Assembly (NCBI RefSeq): GCF_008389435.1
Contig: NZ_VUYS01000020.1
Span: 1 to 64,000, forward strand
Reading direction: 5' to 3'
DNA: 64,000 nucleotides
DNA from: Candidatus Nitrosocosmicus agrestis
GTDB taxonomy: Archaea; Thermoproteota; Nitrososphaeria; Nitrososphaerales; Nitrososphaeraceae
Below, piece after piece: positions 9,225 through 18,547 of the stretch (position 1 is its first letter; the number at the start of each line of letters is the position of its first letter). The notes under the pieces were generated by a model. That model made no database searches, had not been told where the DNA came from, and was given only the letters and a program-made list of their open reading frames with translations. The position numbers and the translations under genes are program-made.

Positions 9225-9484
9225 GATTATTGCTATACATTTTACTTATAGTGTTTGATATTTAAGACACTTATGTTGTGTGAAAAAATTTATGAATATA
9301 TGCAAATTAATACATTACATTATTCCACCACAGGTTTGATTTCAGCTTATTAAATTAACTGATATGGTCCAAAAATTCACCAGCCCGATTGGTTGAGAAA
9401 GCAGATTTGCGTAATAGCCTCGCAAAAATGGATTTTATAGCGTATTTAGGATCCCTTTTAACAAATTAGTTGAATAATACAATA

Positions 9485-9622
9485 ATGACAAAGAATCATT
9501 CAGTAAAGCTAGTAACCGATATTCCACATTTTATCCGAAATCCAGTCGGACAATTTTTTTTAAATGGTCTTTCAAATGAGAATGAATATTCTTACGACGT
9601 TTGGTGGAGGATAAATAATTGA
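9485..9622 (+). CDS. small ORF coupled to the next gene
   Basis: An ATG-started 45-codon frame (begins MTKNHSVKLVTDIPHF, ends YDVWWRINN). Its TGA stop overlaps the TTG start of the following gene by 4 nt (TTGA, 9619-9622), the kind of junction seen in coupled archaeal genes. No family is recognised. Alternatively the two frames are one gene split by a frameshift; no homolog was available to decide. Confidence 0.4.
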   Translation: MTKNHSVKLVTDIPHFIRNPVGQFFLNGLSNENEYSYDVWWRINN

Positions 9623-9858
9623 ATATCTTTGGACTTGAATCAGAGTATATGATAGAAGCTAAAATCACTGGAAAGAGGGAAAACAGAAATATTATTTACT
9701 CATTCGTTGACCCGTTAAACAACTATTTTTTTAGTAGAAAGGAGATACTGTTGGCTCAGATAGCAGCGTGCAAGAAACTATTATATGAACCTGCTTCTCT
9801 AGAAGACAAATTTTTGATAGATAGTGAGATTCAAGGGCTAGATTCTTCAATCAAGTAG
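9619..9858 (+). CDS. hypothetical small protein
   Basis: A 79-residue frame opening with TTG. The composition is protein-like, with a helical C-terminal half (FSRKEILLAQIAACKKLLYE...). It is preceded by and overlaps the 45-residue frame described at 9485. The sequence GGAGGATAAATAA just upstream (9605-9617) resembles a ribosome binding site and supports initiation at this TTG. Function unknown. Confidence 0.5.
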   Translation: MNIFGLESEYMIEAKITGKRENRNIIYSFVDPLNNYFFSRKEILLAQIAACKKLLYEPASLEDKFLIDSEIQGLDSSIK

Positions 9859-10192
9859 ATAATACTCACCTTTTTGTTGACATAAATTTTATAAATTATA
9901 TGGGGACTCGAGGACGAGAACATCAACCACAGAAAAAAATCATCAATTGGTATAATAGTCAGTTAAAATTCTCAATTATTTCTGATTAGCATATATTTTC
10001 TTCTCAATAATAAATTTGTTTCATGATAACAATGGCACTTGTTATCCAAAATGTATTCATCCGTTCTCGCACCTTTTCTTCTAAATAAATACTAAATCAA
10101 ACATGTCAAAAAGTCGATTTTTCATTTTGAATAATTAACCAGGTTTGAATACAGGGAAGTTTTAGTAAGTGAATTAATAGGGCGATAATTAA
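9859..10192. other. intergenic upstream of the copper-storage gene
   Basis: An AT-rich stretch with no coding signal. Its downstream side leads into two copies of the TATAYGCA/TGCRTATA dyad that precede the copper-storage gene. Confidence 0.4.
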
Positions 10193-10213
10193 TATACGCA
10201 TAATCTGCATATA
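10193..10213. promoter_or_regulatory. dyad operator, copy 1 upstream of copper-storage gene
   Basis: An inverted repeat: TATACGCA, 5-bp spacer TAATC, TGCATATA. The half-sites differ at one position from a perfect dyad. It is the distal of two copies, 52 bp from the second. Confidence 0.6.
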
Positions 10214-10244
10214 ATTATTGTAATTCTCATATTTTATCCATAAA

Positions 10245-10265
10245 TATACGCAATATTTGCATATA
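10245..10265. promoter_or_regulatory. dyad operator, copy 2 upstream of copper-storage gene
   Basis: An inverted repeat: TATACGCA, spacer ATATT, TGCATATA. It ends 62 bp before the ATG of the copper-storage gene. A TATA-like run (TATTTTACATTTTTAA) begins right at its downstream edge, so a bound protein would abut the BRE/TATA element. The site near 17591 has the same spacer. Confidence 0.65.
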
Positions 10266-10327
10266 TTTTACATTTTTAACGTATTTTTTAGAAATGTTTA
10301 TACAATAATTTCAATAACAATAAGGTT

Positions 10328-10684
10328 ATGAATATTTCTCTTATGAATCAAAAAAATCAATCTTGTATAGACATGTGTAACCAATGTGCATGTGCTTGCG
10401 AAGCTTGTTGTACGGAGTGCATGTCTATGTCAAATACTGAAATGTCTGGCATAATGGGCCGATGTATGATGATGTGCAGAGACTGTGCTAGTATGTGTAT
10501 GATGTCTTCAATGATGATATGTAGAGGAAGTGAATTTGCAAAACAAATGTGTGAAATGTGTGCGACAGTATGTGATGCATGTGCAACAGAATGTGAAAAG
10601 ATGGGTGAGAAGATGCCAGCATGCAAAGAATGTGCTGAAATGTGTAGAAAATGCGCCCAAGAATGTAGAAACATGATGAGCTAA
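10328..10684 (+). CDS. four-helix-bundle copper-storage protein (Csp/DUF326-like)
   Basis: A 118-residue protein with 23 cysteines and many methionines, arranged in helical CxxxC, CxxC and MxxxC spacings (for example CNQCACACEACCTEC and CATVCDACATEC). This is the hallmark of Csp-type four-helix bundles that hold many Cu(I) ions inside the bundle. No signal peptide is seen, so it is the cytosolic (Csp3-like) kind. Copper storage makes sense in an ammonia oxidiser, whose AMO and electron carriers are copper proteins. The gene stands alone, with two copies of the dyad operator upstream, the same dyad as in the sulfonate-type ABC locus. Confidence 0.9.
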   Translation: MNISLMNQKNQSCIDMCNQCACACEACCTECMSMSNTEMSGIMGRCMMMCRDCASMCMMSSMMICRGSEFAKQMCEMCATVCDACATECEKMGEKMPACKECAEMCRKCAQECRNMMS

Positions 10685-13105
10685 CCAACTTTTCTTTGCC
10701 TAATTTTATATTTCACGGCTAATTTTGTTACTGCAATTAAATACAAACATCGAACCGTCTTATGCAAAAAAATTGATAGTTTACTATGCTCTCTAATTCT
10801 TGAATTAATTAGGCAATTTTTACCCATAATTGAAGTCGTTTAGCTTAATAAAGTAGTTCGAATTGTTTTCAAATTTATTTTTTTACATAGTATGACATTT
10901 TACCTTATATGGGCGATTAATAACTTCGTTGTCCAGTGTTTAGCATAGAAATAGTTTTAAGTTTTATTTTACTAAATAAATGAATAAACTAATGGTTAGG
11001 CACAATAAACTTCAATTGGGTTTTCATTTTTGAGGACGGAAATTTACGAGATTATAACCTAAATATCCATCCAGTGTTAAATCGTTTAGTTTTAGAATAT
11101 ATACAAAATCCTAGTGGACTGCCATAGTCCACCTAATAGGATTATCTACATGTATCGTAAATAATTTACACATCAACCTGGAGAAGATATTTGAGTATTT
11201 GGCTATTTAATTCATTAATTTGCATATTTAACAAGTTATATTAACTTCTTATACTATATATGATTAAGCTCATTAACCAAACAATCCTTTCCATTTCGAA
11301 TGATATTGTGAATAGAATCATCTGGATACTTGGCATCACAGTTACCATTAACTATTCACAATACCTTTGGGTTCGATTGACAATTTATTATTTAGACTTA
11401 ATCGATTCTTAGATCAATTTTCTTTGTTTTTTAGTCTAAAAAGAAAGTGAATTAAGTTTATTGACTATGAAATCAAATTTGTAGTATGGAACCATGATGA
11501 TTAAATAAAAGAATCCTATGAAGAAATGTTACAAATTAAACATAAATAATATATACGCTTATGTTACAGTTTAAACTCGCATTTATTTCTGCAAGAATTC
11601 ATTATAATGATAGACCTTGACTTATCAAATAAAAATAAGTGCTATAAACACGTTCAGTAATAGGTTTTGTAACTTAATTTCCTTTTTCAGCAGTTTACAG
11701 GGAGAATCAGTTAGTTGCCCTGTGGTAACGAATTTTCACTACAGGTTAGTATTAAAATTAGGTTAACAGATCGTAAGTGCATATTTTCTATAATTGTACT
11801 CGAAAATTATTTACCATTCACAAATTGCTATTATAAAATGGCTATGAAAGAGAACAAAATAGTAATCAACTCTAACGAAAATGGATGAGCATTAAAGCCT
11901 TGGCACCAGAATAAATATGAAGTGTTTCATACCCTATTTACAACATTAAATTCTAACAAAGTTATTTACCTCATCAATCCAACTACAATTATTATTTATG
12001 ATTGCCTTGACTCAATGGATATGATGGGATTTCAAAGTTAAGGATATACTCTGATTATGGATTATTTACGAAGTAAATCTCATAAACAATAAAAGGCGTA
12101 GCCCCTTTTCATCAAATTTAAAATTTCCATATTTAAAAAATTCTTTATAAGTCTGACTAAATTTTACTGTACTAATTCAAAAAAAAATTTCATTCGTAAT
12201 TTGGACTACCATTGCTCAAATAAACAGTGTCGACATAACAAATTGTCCCCTGTATACTAATCTCTTAATGTGTTCCACTTAATTCAGATAAGGTTGCTAA
12301 TATATTTAATACTTAATAAATAAACTTCTATTATTAAAAGAGCGTAAATTATTTGTCATTTGGAATTGGTTATTCTTTTTGATTAGATAAACACAATTAC
12401 CAAATTAAAATATGTATTAAAAATACAATATATGTTTTAATTTCCCTTTATACTGACTACTAGTGTTTTTTAGGCAATCACTTCATAATAAATCAGTTAA
12501 AATCATTCAAAAATCGTTTCGATTTTCCTTAACATAGTAATTAAATTAATAATTGATTAAGTTCTTAACGAAAGGTATTATAAAATGAATCTAGTTCTAT
12601 TTAATAAATATTCAATACTTGTGTGTTCTGGTAACCACAAAGTGGTCATTAATTCACATGTATGAATTTTCGTTTTGTTCTAAAAGTTATCGGGTAGAAT
12701 AAAACTGCGATCTGAAATTATCCTGAATATCTTGATAATCCATTGTTTTCTAGATAGATGTTCTCTGTATATTCAATTACTATGGATTTTGTTGTCCACT
12801 CTTGTAAGATAAATAGTGAGGTTATACTACTCAAACGAAAAAAATTTATAATTAACCGAGAGATTATTCTAATGTTTATATCTATCGACCGGCTTTTAAC
12901 CTTTTATCAACCGAATTTTATCATTGTTGGATCTAATCCCCTCATTCAAGTAAGGGTATGAAGGACAATGTGGGTCAGTTAGTGATAAAAAAGATAAAAT
13001 CCAGACCTTCTATTCAATTATTGAGACAGTCCGCAAGACACAAAATAAAAAATAGATAATATCCGAGATCTCGTGATAGATCCTTTTTTTAGACTTTGCC
13101 TCTAT
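10685..13105. other. long gene-poor region
   Basis: About 2.4 kb of very AT-rich sequence without a credible protein gene on either strand. One + strand frame of 67 codons (12758-12961) lacks a ribosome binding site and has random-like composition. A strong hairpin sits at 11107-11143. No tRNA, CRISPR array or IS end was seen. It may be decayed DNA or hold unrecognised noncoding RNA. Confidence 0.5.
11107..11143. repeat. strong imperfect inverted repeat (hairpin)
   Basis: Outer arms AATCCTA and TAGGATT enclose inner arms GTGGACT and AGTCCAC around the loop GCCAT. Only a 4-nt bulge (CTAA) breaks the symmetry. The 14 paired positions are GC-rich compared with the surroundings. No T-tract follows and no gene ends nearby, so it is not an ordinary terminator. 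Confidence 0.6.
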
Positions 13106-13261
13106 TTAATAGTATCCATATATGTGTGCAAGGTCTTCGTCAAATTTCTTGTCATACGCATCAGAGTTCAATTTAATTTTACTTGCGTTGATTGAGGAGA
13201 TATCCAAGGGATCAAATTCATCTATTGGCATTGACAAAGTGTCAAGTTTGAAACGTCTCAT
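13106..13261 (-). CDS. small acidic protein
   Basis: A 51-codon frame on the minus strand (begins MRRFKLDTLSMPIDEFDPL, ends DLAHIYGYY). It starts with ATG, its composition looks protein-like (acidic, balanced Ile/Asp/Ser) unlike the neighbouring noise, and an in-frame stop lies upstream. No family recognised. It is the only plausible gene in the 3.3-kb sparse stretch. Confidence 0.4.
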   Translation of the reverse strand: MRRFKLDTLSMPIDEFDPLDISSINASKIKLNSDAYDKKFDEDLAHIYGYY

Positions 13262-13979
13262 AGCAGAAATATTGAGCCTGTTGTATATTTACAATTAGCA
13301 GTACGAGTTATTCGTATATTATATGCTTATTACGCACCTAAAAGTATCTTTGAATTTAAAGCAAGTACAAATATCAGACTCTTTTACATAATTCAACCTT
13401 AAAAGGAATACTTACTCAGCAATTCGGGACTAGGAATGGTTAGAAAAGCAGATGTTGATCCTATTGGATGTATCAATAATCAAAATAATAAAACAATCTG
13501 AAAAGTGGGGTAAGACGATTGGTATCCATTAGATATATTTAGATATTTTTTTGGGATAATTATAAGGTACAAAGTCGAGTGTTGGTAGATAAAAAGGATA
13601 AGAAATCAAGCAACTATTATGTCGTGTGTTAATAAAGAAGTATGCGGACCATAAAAATATTATCTATAACTCTAAAATTAACCAATACTGATGCAATTTT
13701 ATCTTTATAGCCTTTAAGAGTGAATTCTTGGCCAAAGTTTCCAAATACTGACTAAGAGCCACGACATAAATTACAAATAGATCTGCAAACTGAACCGCAA
13801 TTGTAAAAACCTATTTTCTAAAAGAACAGCAATATAAATGACATAATCCTTTCATGTTGTAGTTTGAAGGGTTTTACAATCGTGTGATTTTCTTGTTAAA
13901 TGTAAGCAATAATTGTATAAATCTACAACAAATGGCGTATATGAGAAAGTAGTTTAATTTGGATTCGAACCATATCATA
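13262..13979. other. intergenic, AT-rich
   Basis: About 700 bp with no recognisable gene. The 3' part holds the promoter of the carbonic anhydrase gene. Confidence 0.4.
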
Positions 13980-14474
13980 ATGTCTCAACTGGAATACATT
14001 AAAAATGAAAACAAAAAGCATTCAGAAATATTTAAGGACGGAAATCTACCGTTACCCCCTTCAAGAAAGATAGCTGTATTAGCATGTATGGACGCTCGAC
14101 TTTTAGTAGACCAAGTCCTAGGATTAAAAATAGGAGAAGCTCACATTATCAGAAACGCCGGAGGAATTGCTACAGACGATGCGATTCGATCATTAATTAT
14201 CTCACATGAACTTCTTGGAACTAAAGAGATAATAGTTGTAAATCACACGAATTGTAGCATGGTGACATTTAAAGATGAGGACCTTCAGAAGATAATTTCA
14301 GAAAAATACAATAACGATACAACTAATATCCGGTTTCATGCATTTGAGAGTGTCGAAGACAATGTTAAAAATCAAATAAAACACATAAGATCTGTTCCTT
14401 TCTTATCCGAAATAATATCTGTATCGGGTTTTATATATGATGTATCTACCGGAAATATTACTCAAGTTTCTTGA
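13980..14474 (+). CDS. beta-class carbonic anhydrase
   Basis: Interconverts CO2 and bicarbonate, relevant to an autotroph whose carbon cycle consumes bicarbonate. The 164-residue protein has the beta-CA zinc site: Cys36 in LACMDAR, His89 and Cys92 in VNHTNCSM, and the Asp38-Arg40 dyad. The IRNAGG segment is also conserved. The length fits the small archaeal Cab-type enzymes. An in-frame TTG at 13959 would add 7 residues; I prefer the ATG. It is cytosolic, with no signal sequence. Confidence 0.9.
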   Translation: MSQLEYIKNENKKHSEIFKDGNLPLPPSRKIAVLACMDARLLVDQVLGLKIGEAHIIRNAGGIATDDAIRSLIISHELLGTKEIIVVNHTNCSMVTFKDEDLQKIISEKYNNDTTNIRFHAFESVEDNVKNQIKHIRSVPFLSEIISVSGFIYDVSTGNITQVS

Positions 14475-14761
14475 CACCAAATTTTATAAATATTTTATTT
14501 TATTTAATTGTAAAACGTTTAATCGTTACAACTAAAAACTACTAATTGTCGTGATAAAACTCGATGCCAAGAAGCAGTTTTATCGTTCAAACAGACGGTA
14601 GGGTTAAAAACTTCTTTGGAAGTAAATCTGTAAAGATATGTACATTTGGCGTCATGGGTTTAGTATCACCTTTATTTTTGACCCGAAGAGACCAAAATGA
14701 TAGGATGTCTCTGGTTTAATAATTTTAATATGGGCATCAAAGTCACAAATTCATTAGAAAT

Positions 14762-14782
14762 AATGCGAATTTTTTGCATACA
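14762..14782. promoter_or_regulatory. weak dyad resembling the copper/sulfonate operator
   Basis: AATGCGAA, spacer TTTTT, TGCATACA. The right half matches the TGCRTATA consensus well but the left half matches at only 5 of 8 positions. It ends 57 bp before the ATG of the zinc-ribbon gene at 14840, the same spacing as the strong site before the ABC ATPase gene, so it is listed with low confidence. The rest of the 365-bp gap shows nothing else. Confidence 0.3.
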
Positions 14783-14839
14783 TTGCAAATAGAATTCACA
14801 TACAAAACTGCTTTTATTTATACCCCACTATAAAATATT

Positions 14840-15061
14840 ATGACTTTACAAGATGTTCATCCATTAGCACCAATGCAGAACAGGATTCAGAATGACAACA
14901 AGTTTGTCCGCTCAATTTTTAGGTATACCTTGAAATGTAATGAATGTTTATGGAACACATCTTTTTATGAAGCATCAGGGAGCCTGCACTTGGCAAGTCA
15001 TAAGATGGTGTGTCCTCTTTGTAAGAATAATGAGTTAGAATGGATTAAATCTCTTTTGTAA
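14840..15061 (+). CDS. zinc-ribbon mini-protein
   Basis: A 73-residue protein with two CxxC knuckles (LKCNECLW and VCPLCKNN) 27 residues apart, consistent with one structural zinc. The N-terminal part is basic and polar. No family is recognised. It stands alone, with a possible weak dyad operator upstream and T/A-rich leader DNA. Function unknown. Confidence 0.65.
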   Translation: MTLQDVHPLAPMQNRIQNDNKFVRSIFRYTLKCNECLWNTSFYEASGSLHLASHKMVCPLCKNNELEWIKSLL

Positions 15062-15370
15062 TAATTTCAAACATTCGCATAACATAGCCATCATAAAATA
15101 TTGATACAGATTCCGAATTAGTTGAAATTTATCTATTCTCAGATCCATAATCAAATTAGGCGTATGGTTCAAGTTAAAGAAGCAAAAATAATATCGGAAT
15201 CCACAATAAATAATTCATCTGGAACTCCAGTTATTTGTTCATATCTCAACCTGCATTTTAAAAAATCATAAAGGTTTCCTTAAGAACCCAAGGTCTAATA
15301 CTGTAAATGATCCTTTGCAAAAAAGATCCAAGAATTTATCTATGTAAAGCAAAATATCAATTCACAATTT
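15062..15370. other. intergenic upstream of the acyltransferase
   Basis: About 310 bp. It contains a 35-codon ATG frame (15164-15271, MVQVKEAKIISESTINN...) that is protein-like at its start but short and unmatched. It might be a remnant of a longer gene that once joined the acyltransferase downstream. Confidence 0.3.
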
Positions 15371-16030
15371 TTGCGACCTCCATATCTTGTGTCTGATAGA
15401 TTTCCATACGAAATTAGATTTATGCCGCCCAAGATAGGAATATCTTCAAAATCCGTAATTTCTGAATCAGCAGAAGTAGGTAAGGATTGCTATATTGGAG
15501 ACTTTGTTGTTATCGGGGACGATTGCAAAATTGGTAATAATACATTCATTGATTCTAGAGTAAATTTGCAGAATTGTAAAATAGGGGATAACTGTATCAT
15601 TCAACCAAACGTCGTCATTGGTTCTGATGGATTTGCATATGAGCGTGAAAATGAAAATCTGAAATTAGAAAAATTTCCACACTTTGGCAAGGTAGTCATA
15701 GAAAATGATGTTGAGATATGTTCGAATTGTTCAATAGCAAGAGGGTCTTTAAGCGATACAGTAATAGAACAAGGAACAAAAATAGATGCTCTCTGTCATG
15801 TGGCACACAACGTACACGTAGGAAAAAATACCGAGCTCACTGCTGGAACAATAATAGGTGGAAGTACCAATATTGGCGAGAACTGCTGGTTAGGACTAAA
15901 TAGTACTGTAAAAAATAAACTCAGTATAGGCAATAAAGTGATTGTAGGCTCTGGAAGTTCAGTGATTTATAATATCGATGACGAAGATATTGTCGCAGGT
16001 GTTCCTGCTAGGTCAATAAAGAGTATGTAG
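15371..16030 (+). CDS. hexapeptide-repeat acyltransferase (LpxD-like)
   Basis: A left-handed beta-helix acyltransferase of about 219 residues. Hexapeptide repeats run from about residue 24 (VISESAEVGKDCYIGD) to the C-terminus (VPARSIKSM). The block IIQPNVVIGSDGFAYE and the later KIDALCHVAHNVHVGKNT closely follow LpxD, including the catalytic-type His in AHNVH. Archaea lack lipid A, so a role in acylating or acetylating a nucleotide sugar for surface glycans is more likely. The N-terminal LpxD uridine-binding domain is mostly missing. Start choice is uncertain: TTG at 15371 or ATG at 15422 (MPPKIGIS). Confidence 0.8.
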   Translation: MRPPYLVSDRFPYEIRFMPPKIGISSKSVISESAEVGKDCYIGDFVVIGDDCKIGNNTFIDSRVNLQNCKIGDNCIIQPNVVIGSDGFAYERENENLKLEKFPHFGKVVIENDVEICSNCSIARGSLSDTVIEQGTKIDALCHVAHNVHVGKNTELTAGTIIGGSTNIGENCWLGLNSTVKNKLSIGNKVIVGSGSSVIYNIDDEDIVAGVPARSIKSM

Positions 16031-16220
16031 CAAACTAAGAAGGAAAAAATAAGCCATTTTTTCTGTGGCCAAACAGAAGAGGTAGTTGGACCTGAGACTA
16101 TCTATCCCGCATTCATTTATTATCCATTATTTGACATTTAAAGAAGCGACTTAAAAAAATAAAGTAGTATCATAATTATAAAGACTATCTAAAAAACCGT
16201 ATCTGATAAAACGGATCTGT

Positions 16221-16844
16221 TCATTTAAGCACCTTTAATTCATTATTATGATAATCAACAAATAGATTCAACCAATTTATTATATGATTTAGTTTACTGT
16301 TTACTTTTCGACATGGAAAGTAATCATCGAAACTTTCAGTCCTGTCTTTGATATATTGAATGGTTCTTTCTATAATGCTTTTCTCATAGGAGGAATTAAG
16401 ATGATGTCTTATCTTTAGGAACCTACAAGCCTGTGGGTACCAGGTGCCACCATCTGTTGATACTGGATGCTTTCCATGAATTTCAACTAGTCCTGATAAG
16501 AATCTCTCAGCAACAAACATGTTTCTCTCCTTAGATATTTTTAGCAAAAAAAGTGCGAGAATTTGCCGGTTTTCCGGCTCAATTGTAACCCATAACCAAA
16601 TGTACTTAGGTCCAACTTTAATCAGTGTCTCGTCTACGATGAATTCTGAAATGCTTTTCCTTTTGATCGATATCTTTTGCGGTTTATATTTTTGAATCCA
16701 ATTCCAGATTGCAACATGGCTTCTCTTGACCTTATGTAAAAAGAACATTGCTTTGGCAACGCCTCTGGTTGACAAACCCAAAAAATACAAATACAAAGCA
16801 CGACTAATATTTGACGAAGGTGTTCTGTTTCTTTTGTTTAACAT
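16221..16844 (-). CDS. IS6/IS240-like DDE transposase
   Basis: A 207-residue transposase. It has a helix-turn-helix-like N-terminal region (LSTRGVAKAMFFLHKVKRSHVAIWNWI) and a DDE catalytic core: first Asp in EFIVDETLIKV, second in VSTDGGTWYP, and the Glu in the EKSIIERTIQYIKDRTESFDDYF region. Slightly short for the family but apparently intact. Possible imperfect ends are TATAAAGACTAT (about 16177-16188) and AGTCTATAAA (16891-16900, read inverted), giving an element of about 0.7 kb; this is tentative. A decayed relative lies at 19949-20326 in the opposite orientation. Confidence 0.85.
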   Translation of the reverse strand: MLNKRNRTPSSNISRALYLYFLGLSTRGVAKAMFFLHKVKRSHVAIWNWIQKYKPQKISIKRKSISEFIVDETLIKVGPKYIWLWVTIEPENRQILALFLLKISKERNMFVAERFLSGLVEIHGKHPVSTDGGTWYPQACRFLKIRHHLNSSYEKSIIERTIQYIKDRTESFDDYFPCRKVNSKLNHIINWLNLFVDYHNNELKVLK

Positions 16845-17590
16845 AACAGAATTAAAGCATCTTCAAACTATAGATTTTTCGTTAAGTTAGAGTCTATAAA
16901 ACAATTGTTAGGATTAAACGATATAATAGATATGTCTTGGTTGTCTTCACTTTAACAAAAAAAATAGACAAAAGGTTTTACTCAAAATATTGAAGTATTC
17001 TGTCTCCTATTTACTGTTATGAATCAGATAAGGTAACGATATGGCGAAAGTTGAAAAAATTTACGGTCCTTATCCACAGTACCGATGTTGAGAAAATATA
17101 TACACCATTTTTCAAGCAATGACTTTTCAAAAAAAAAGGAAAGTATACCATCACCGTTATACAAACCATAATGAATTTGAACTATTCCTATAGTTTTTAT
17201 GAACAGATAATTGATTGGATAGAATTTACAATCATTAATAATACCACTTCATAGTCATTAAGCTCTCTGGCCAGCCAAATTGTAATTTTCAAGTTTATTT
17301 TCAAAAATTATTATTTTGTAATCCTGAAAACACAACAAATATTAATTAAATTTAGTTGTTACCCATTTATGATTACATGTAAGACTAATCATTCTTTTGC
17401 TTCTTTTTTTGCACTTTTTCTAAAACAAATAATTGCTGCTTAGAGAAATGAAAACATCAATTGTTCACAGAATGTCGATATAATAAACCCATCGAATAAA
17501 TTGGATAAGAACACTCAACTAAAAGGCATATAATGAACTTTTCAATTCCCGTATAATAAGTAAATTATTTGTTAAATTTAATGTACAAAT
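16845..17590. other. intergenic between IS element and ABC locus
   Basis: About 750 bp, AT-rich. No coding region is seen. It includes the possible right end of the IS element near 16900 and finishes at the dyad operator of the ABC ATPase gene. Confidence 0.4.
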
Positions 17591-17611
17591 AATATGCAAT
17601 ATTTGCGTATA
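17591..17611. promoter_or_regulatory. dyad operator upstream of ABC ATPase
   Basis: AATATGCA, spacer ATATT, TGCGTATA. It is nearly the reverse complement of copy 2 before the copper-storage gene. A TATA-like TTTAAATT starts at 17617 and the ATPase ATG lies 57 bp downstream of the dyad. Confidence 0.65.
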
Positions 17612-17668
17612 GTAGTTTAAATTGCATACATGACTTTGATTAAATAATTTCCTGTTTTATAATACAGT

Positions 17669-18541
17669 ATGTCTAACTTGGAGAGCCTCATTCAAACGAA
17701 AAACAAATCAGTTCTTGAACTTAAGAATATTACAAAAGAATATCAAGATAACAAGAGCAGAGTTAAAACAAAGCACACTGTTATTAACAATCTTAATTTA
17801 AATATCAAAGATGGAGAGTTTGTTACCATTGTTGGTCCATCAGGATGTGGAAAAAGCACATTATTAAATTTAGTTGCAGGACTTGATCAAACCTTTGGAG
17901 GATCTATCCAAGTTGATGATAAACCTCTGGCGTTATCACCAAGTACGGACCGTGTGGTGGTATTTCAAGAAGGAGCTTTATTTCCTTGGTTAACCGTTTA
18001 CGGCAACATAGAGTTTGGCTTAGCGATCGGCAAAGTTCCAAAAAAACAAAGAAATGAAAAAGTCAAGAAACTTATTGAGATGATCCAGCTAACCAATTTT
18101 ACTAATGCATATATTCATCAACTTTCGGGAGGAATGAAACAAAGGGTAGCTATTGCCAGAGCTTTAGCGTTAGATCCAAAAATACTTTTGATGGATGAGC
18201 CATTTGCAGCCTTGGATGTTCAAACTAAAAGAATGCTATACTCTCACCTTTTGCGAATACATGATGAAACTAAAAAGACTATTTTGTTTGTGACTCATAA
18301 CATTCACGAAGCAGTTGCCTTGGGTGACAGGGTGATTATCATGTCTCCAAAATTAGCCAATATAAAGAAGGAAATATCTGTGAATATACCGCGTCCAAGG
18401 AGTATAGACCACCCCTTTGTAGAGACAATTACAAAAGAAATAATCTCTGAATCAGATGGGTTATCAATAAAAAATGGTCTAATTGGAATTGATCCAAAAA
18501 ATAAGGATCAGGAAAATGATAATTCTACAACCACATTTTAG
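17669..18541 (+). CDS. ABC transporter ATPase, NitT/TauT/Ssu family
   Basis: The ATP-hydrolysing subunit of an importer for a small anionic compound such as a sulfonate. The 290 residues show all nucleotide-binding motifs: Walker A GPSGCGKST, Q-loop FQEGALFPWLTV (the LFPWLTV form is typical of SsuB/TauB/NrtD), signature LSGGMKQRVAIARAL, Walker B ILLMDEPFAALD and the H-loop FVTHNIHEAV. It is followed after 6 bp by a permease gene, so they form an operon. A dyad operator lies upstream. It is the only ATPase gene in the locus, though two permeases and two binding proteins are present. Confidence 0.93.
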   Translation: MSNLESLIQTKNKSVLELKNITKEYQDNKSRVKTKHTVINNLNLNIKDGEFVTIVGPSGCGKSTLLNLVAGLDQTFGGSIQVDDKPLALSPSTDRVVVFQEGALFPWLTVYGNIEFGLAIGKVPKKQRNEKVKKLIEMIQLTNFTNAYIHQLSGGMKQRVAIARALALDPKILLMDEPFAALDVQTKRMLYSHLLRIHDETKKTILFVTHNIHEAVALGDRVIIMSPKLANIKKEISVNIPRPRSIDHPFVETITKEIISESDGLSIKNGLIGIDPKNKDQENDNSTTTF

Positions 18542-18547
18542 CCTAAC

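Noticed and set aside
10357-10688. Two His/Ser-rich frames antisense to the copper-storage gene
   Set aside because: They are shadows created by the repetitive Cys/Met codons of the sense gene.
12634-12646. Small hairpin ACCAC-AAA-GTGGT
   Set aside because: A five-base-pair stem is expected by chance over this length.
12758-12961. 67-codon frame in the gene-poor region
   Set aside because: Random-like composition and no promoter or ribosome site; expected by chance in 3 kb.
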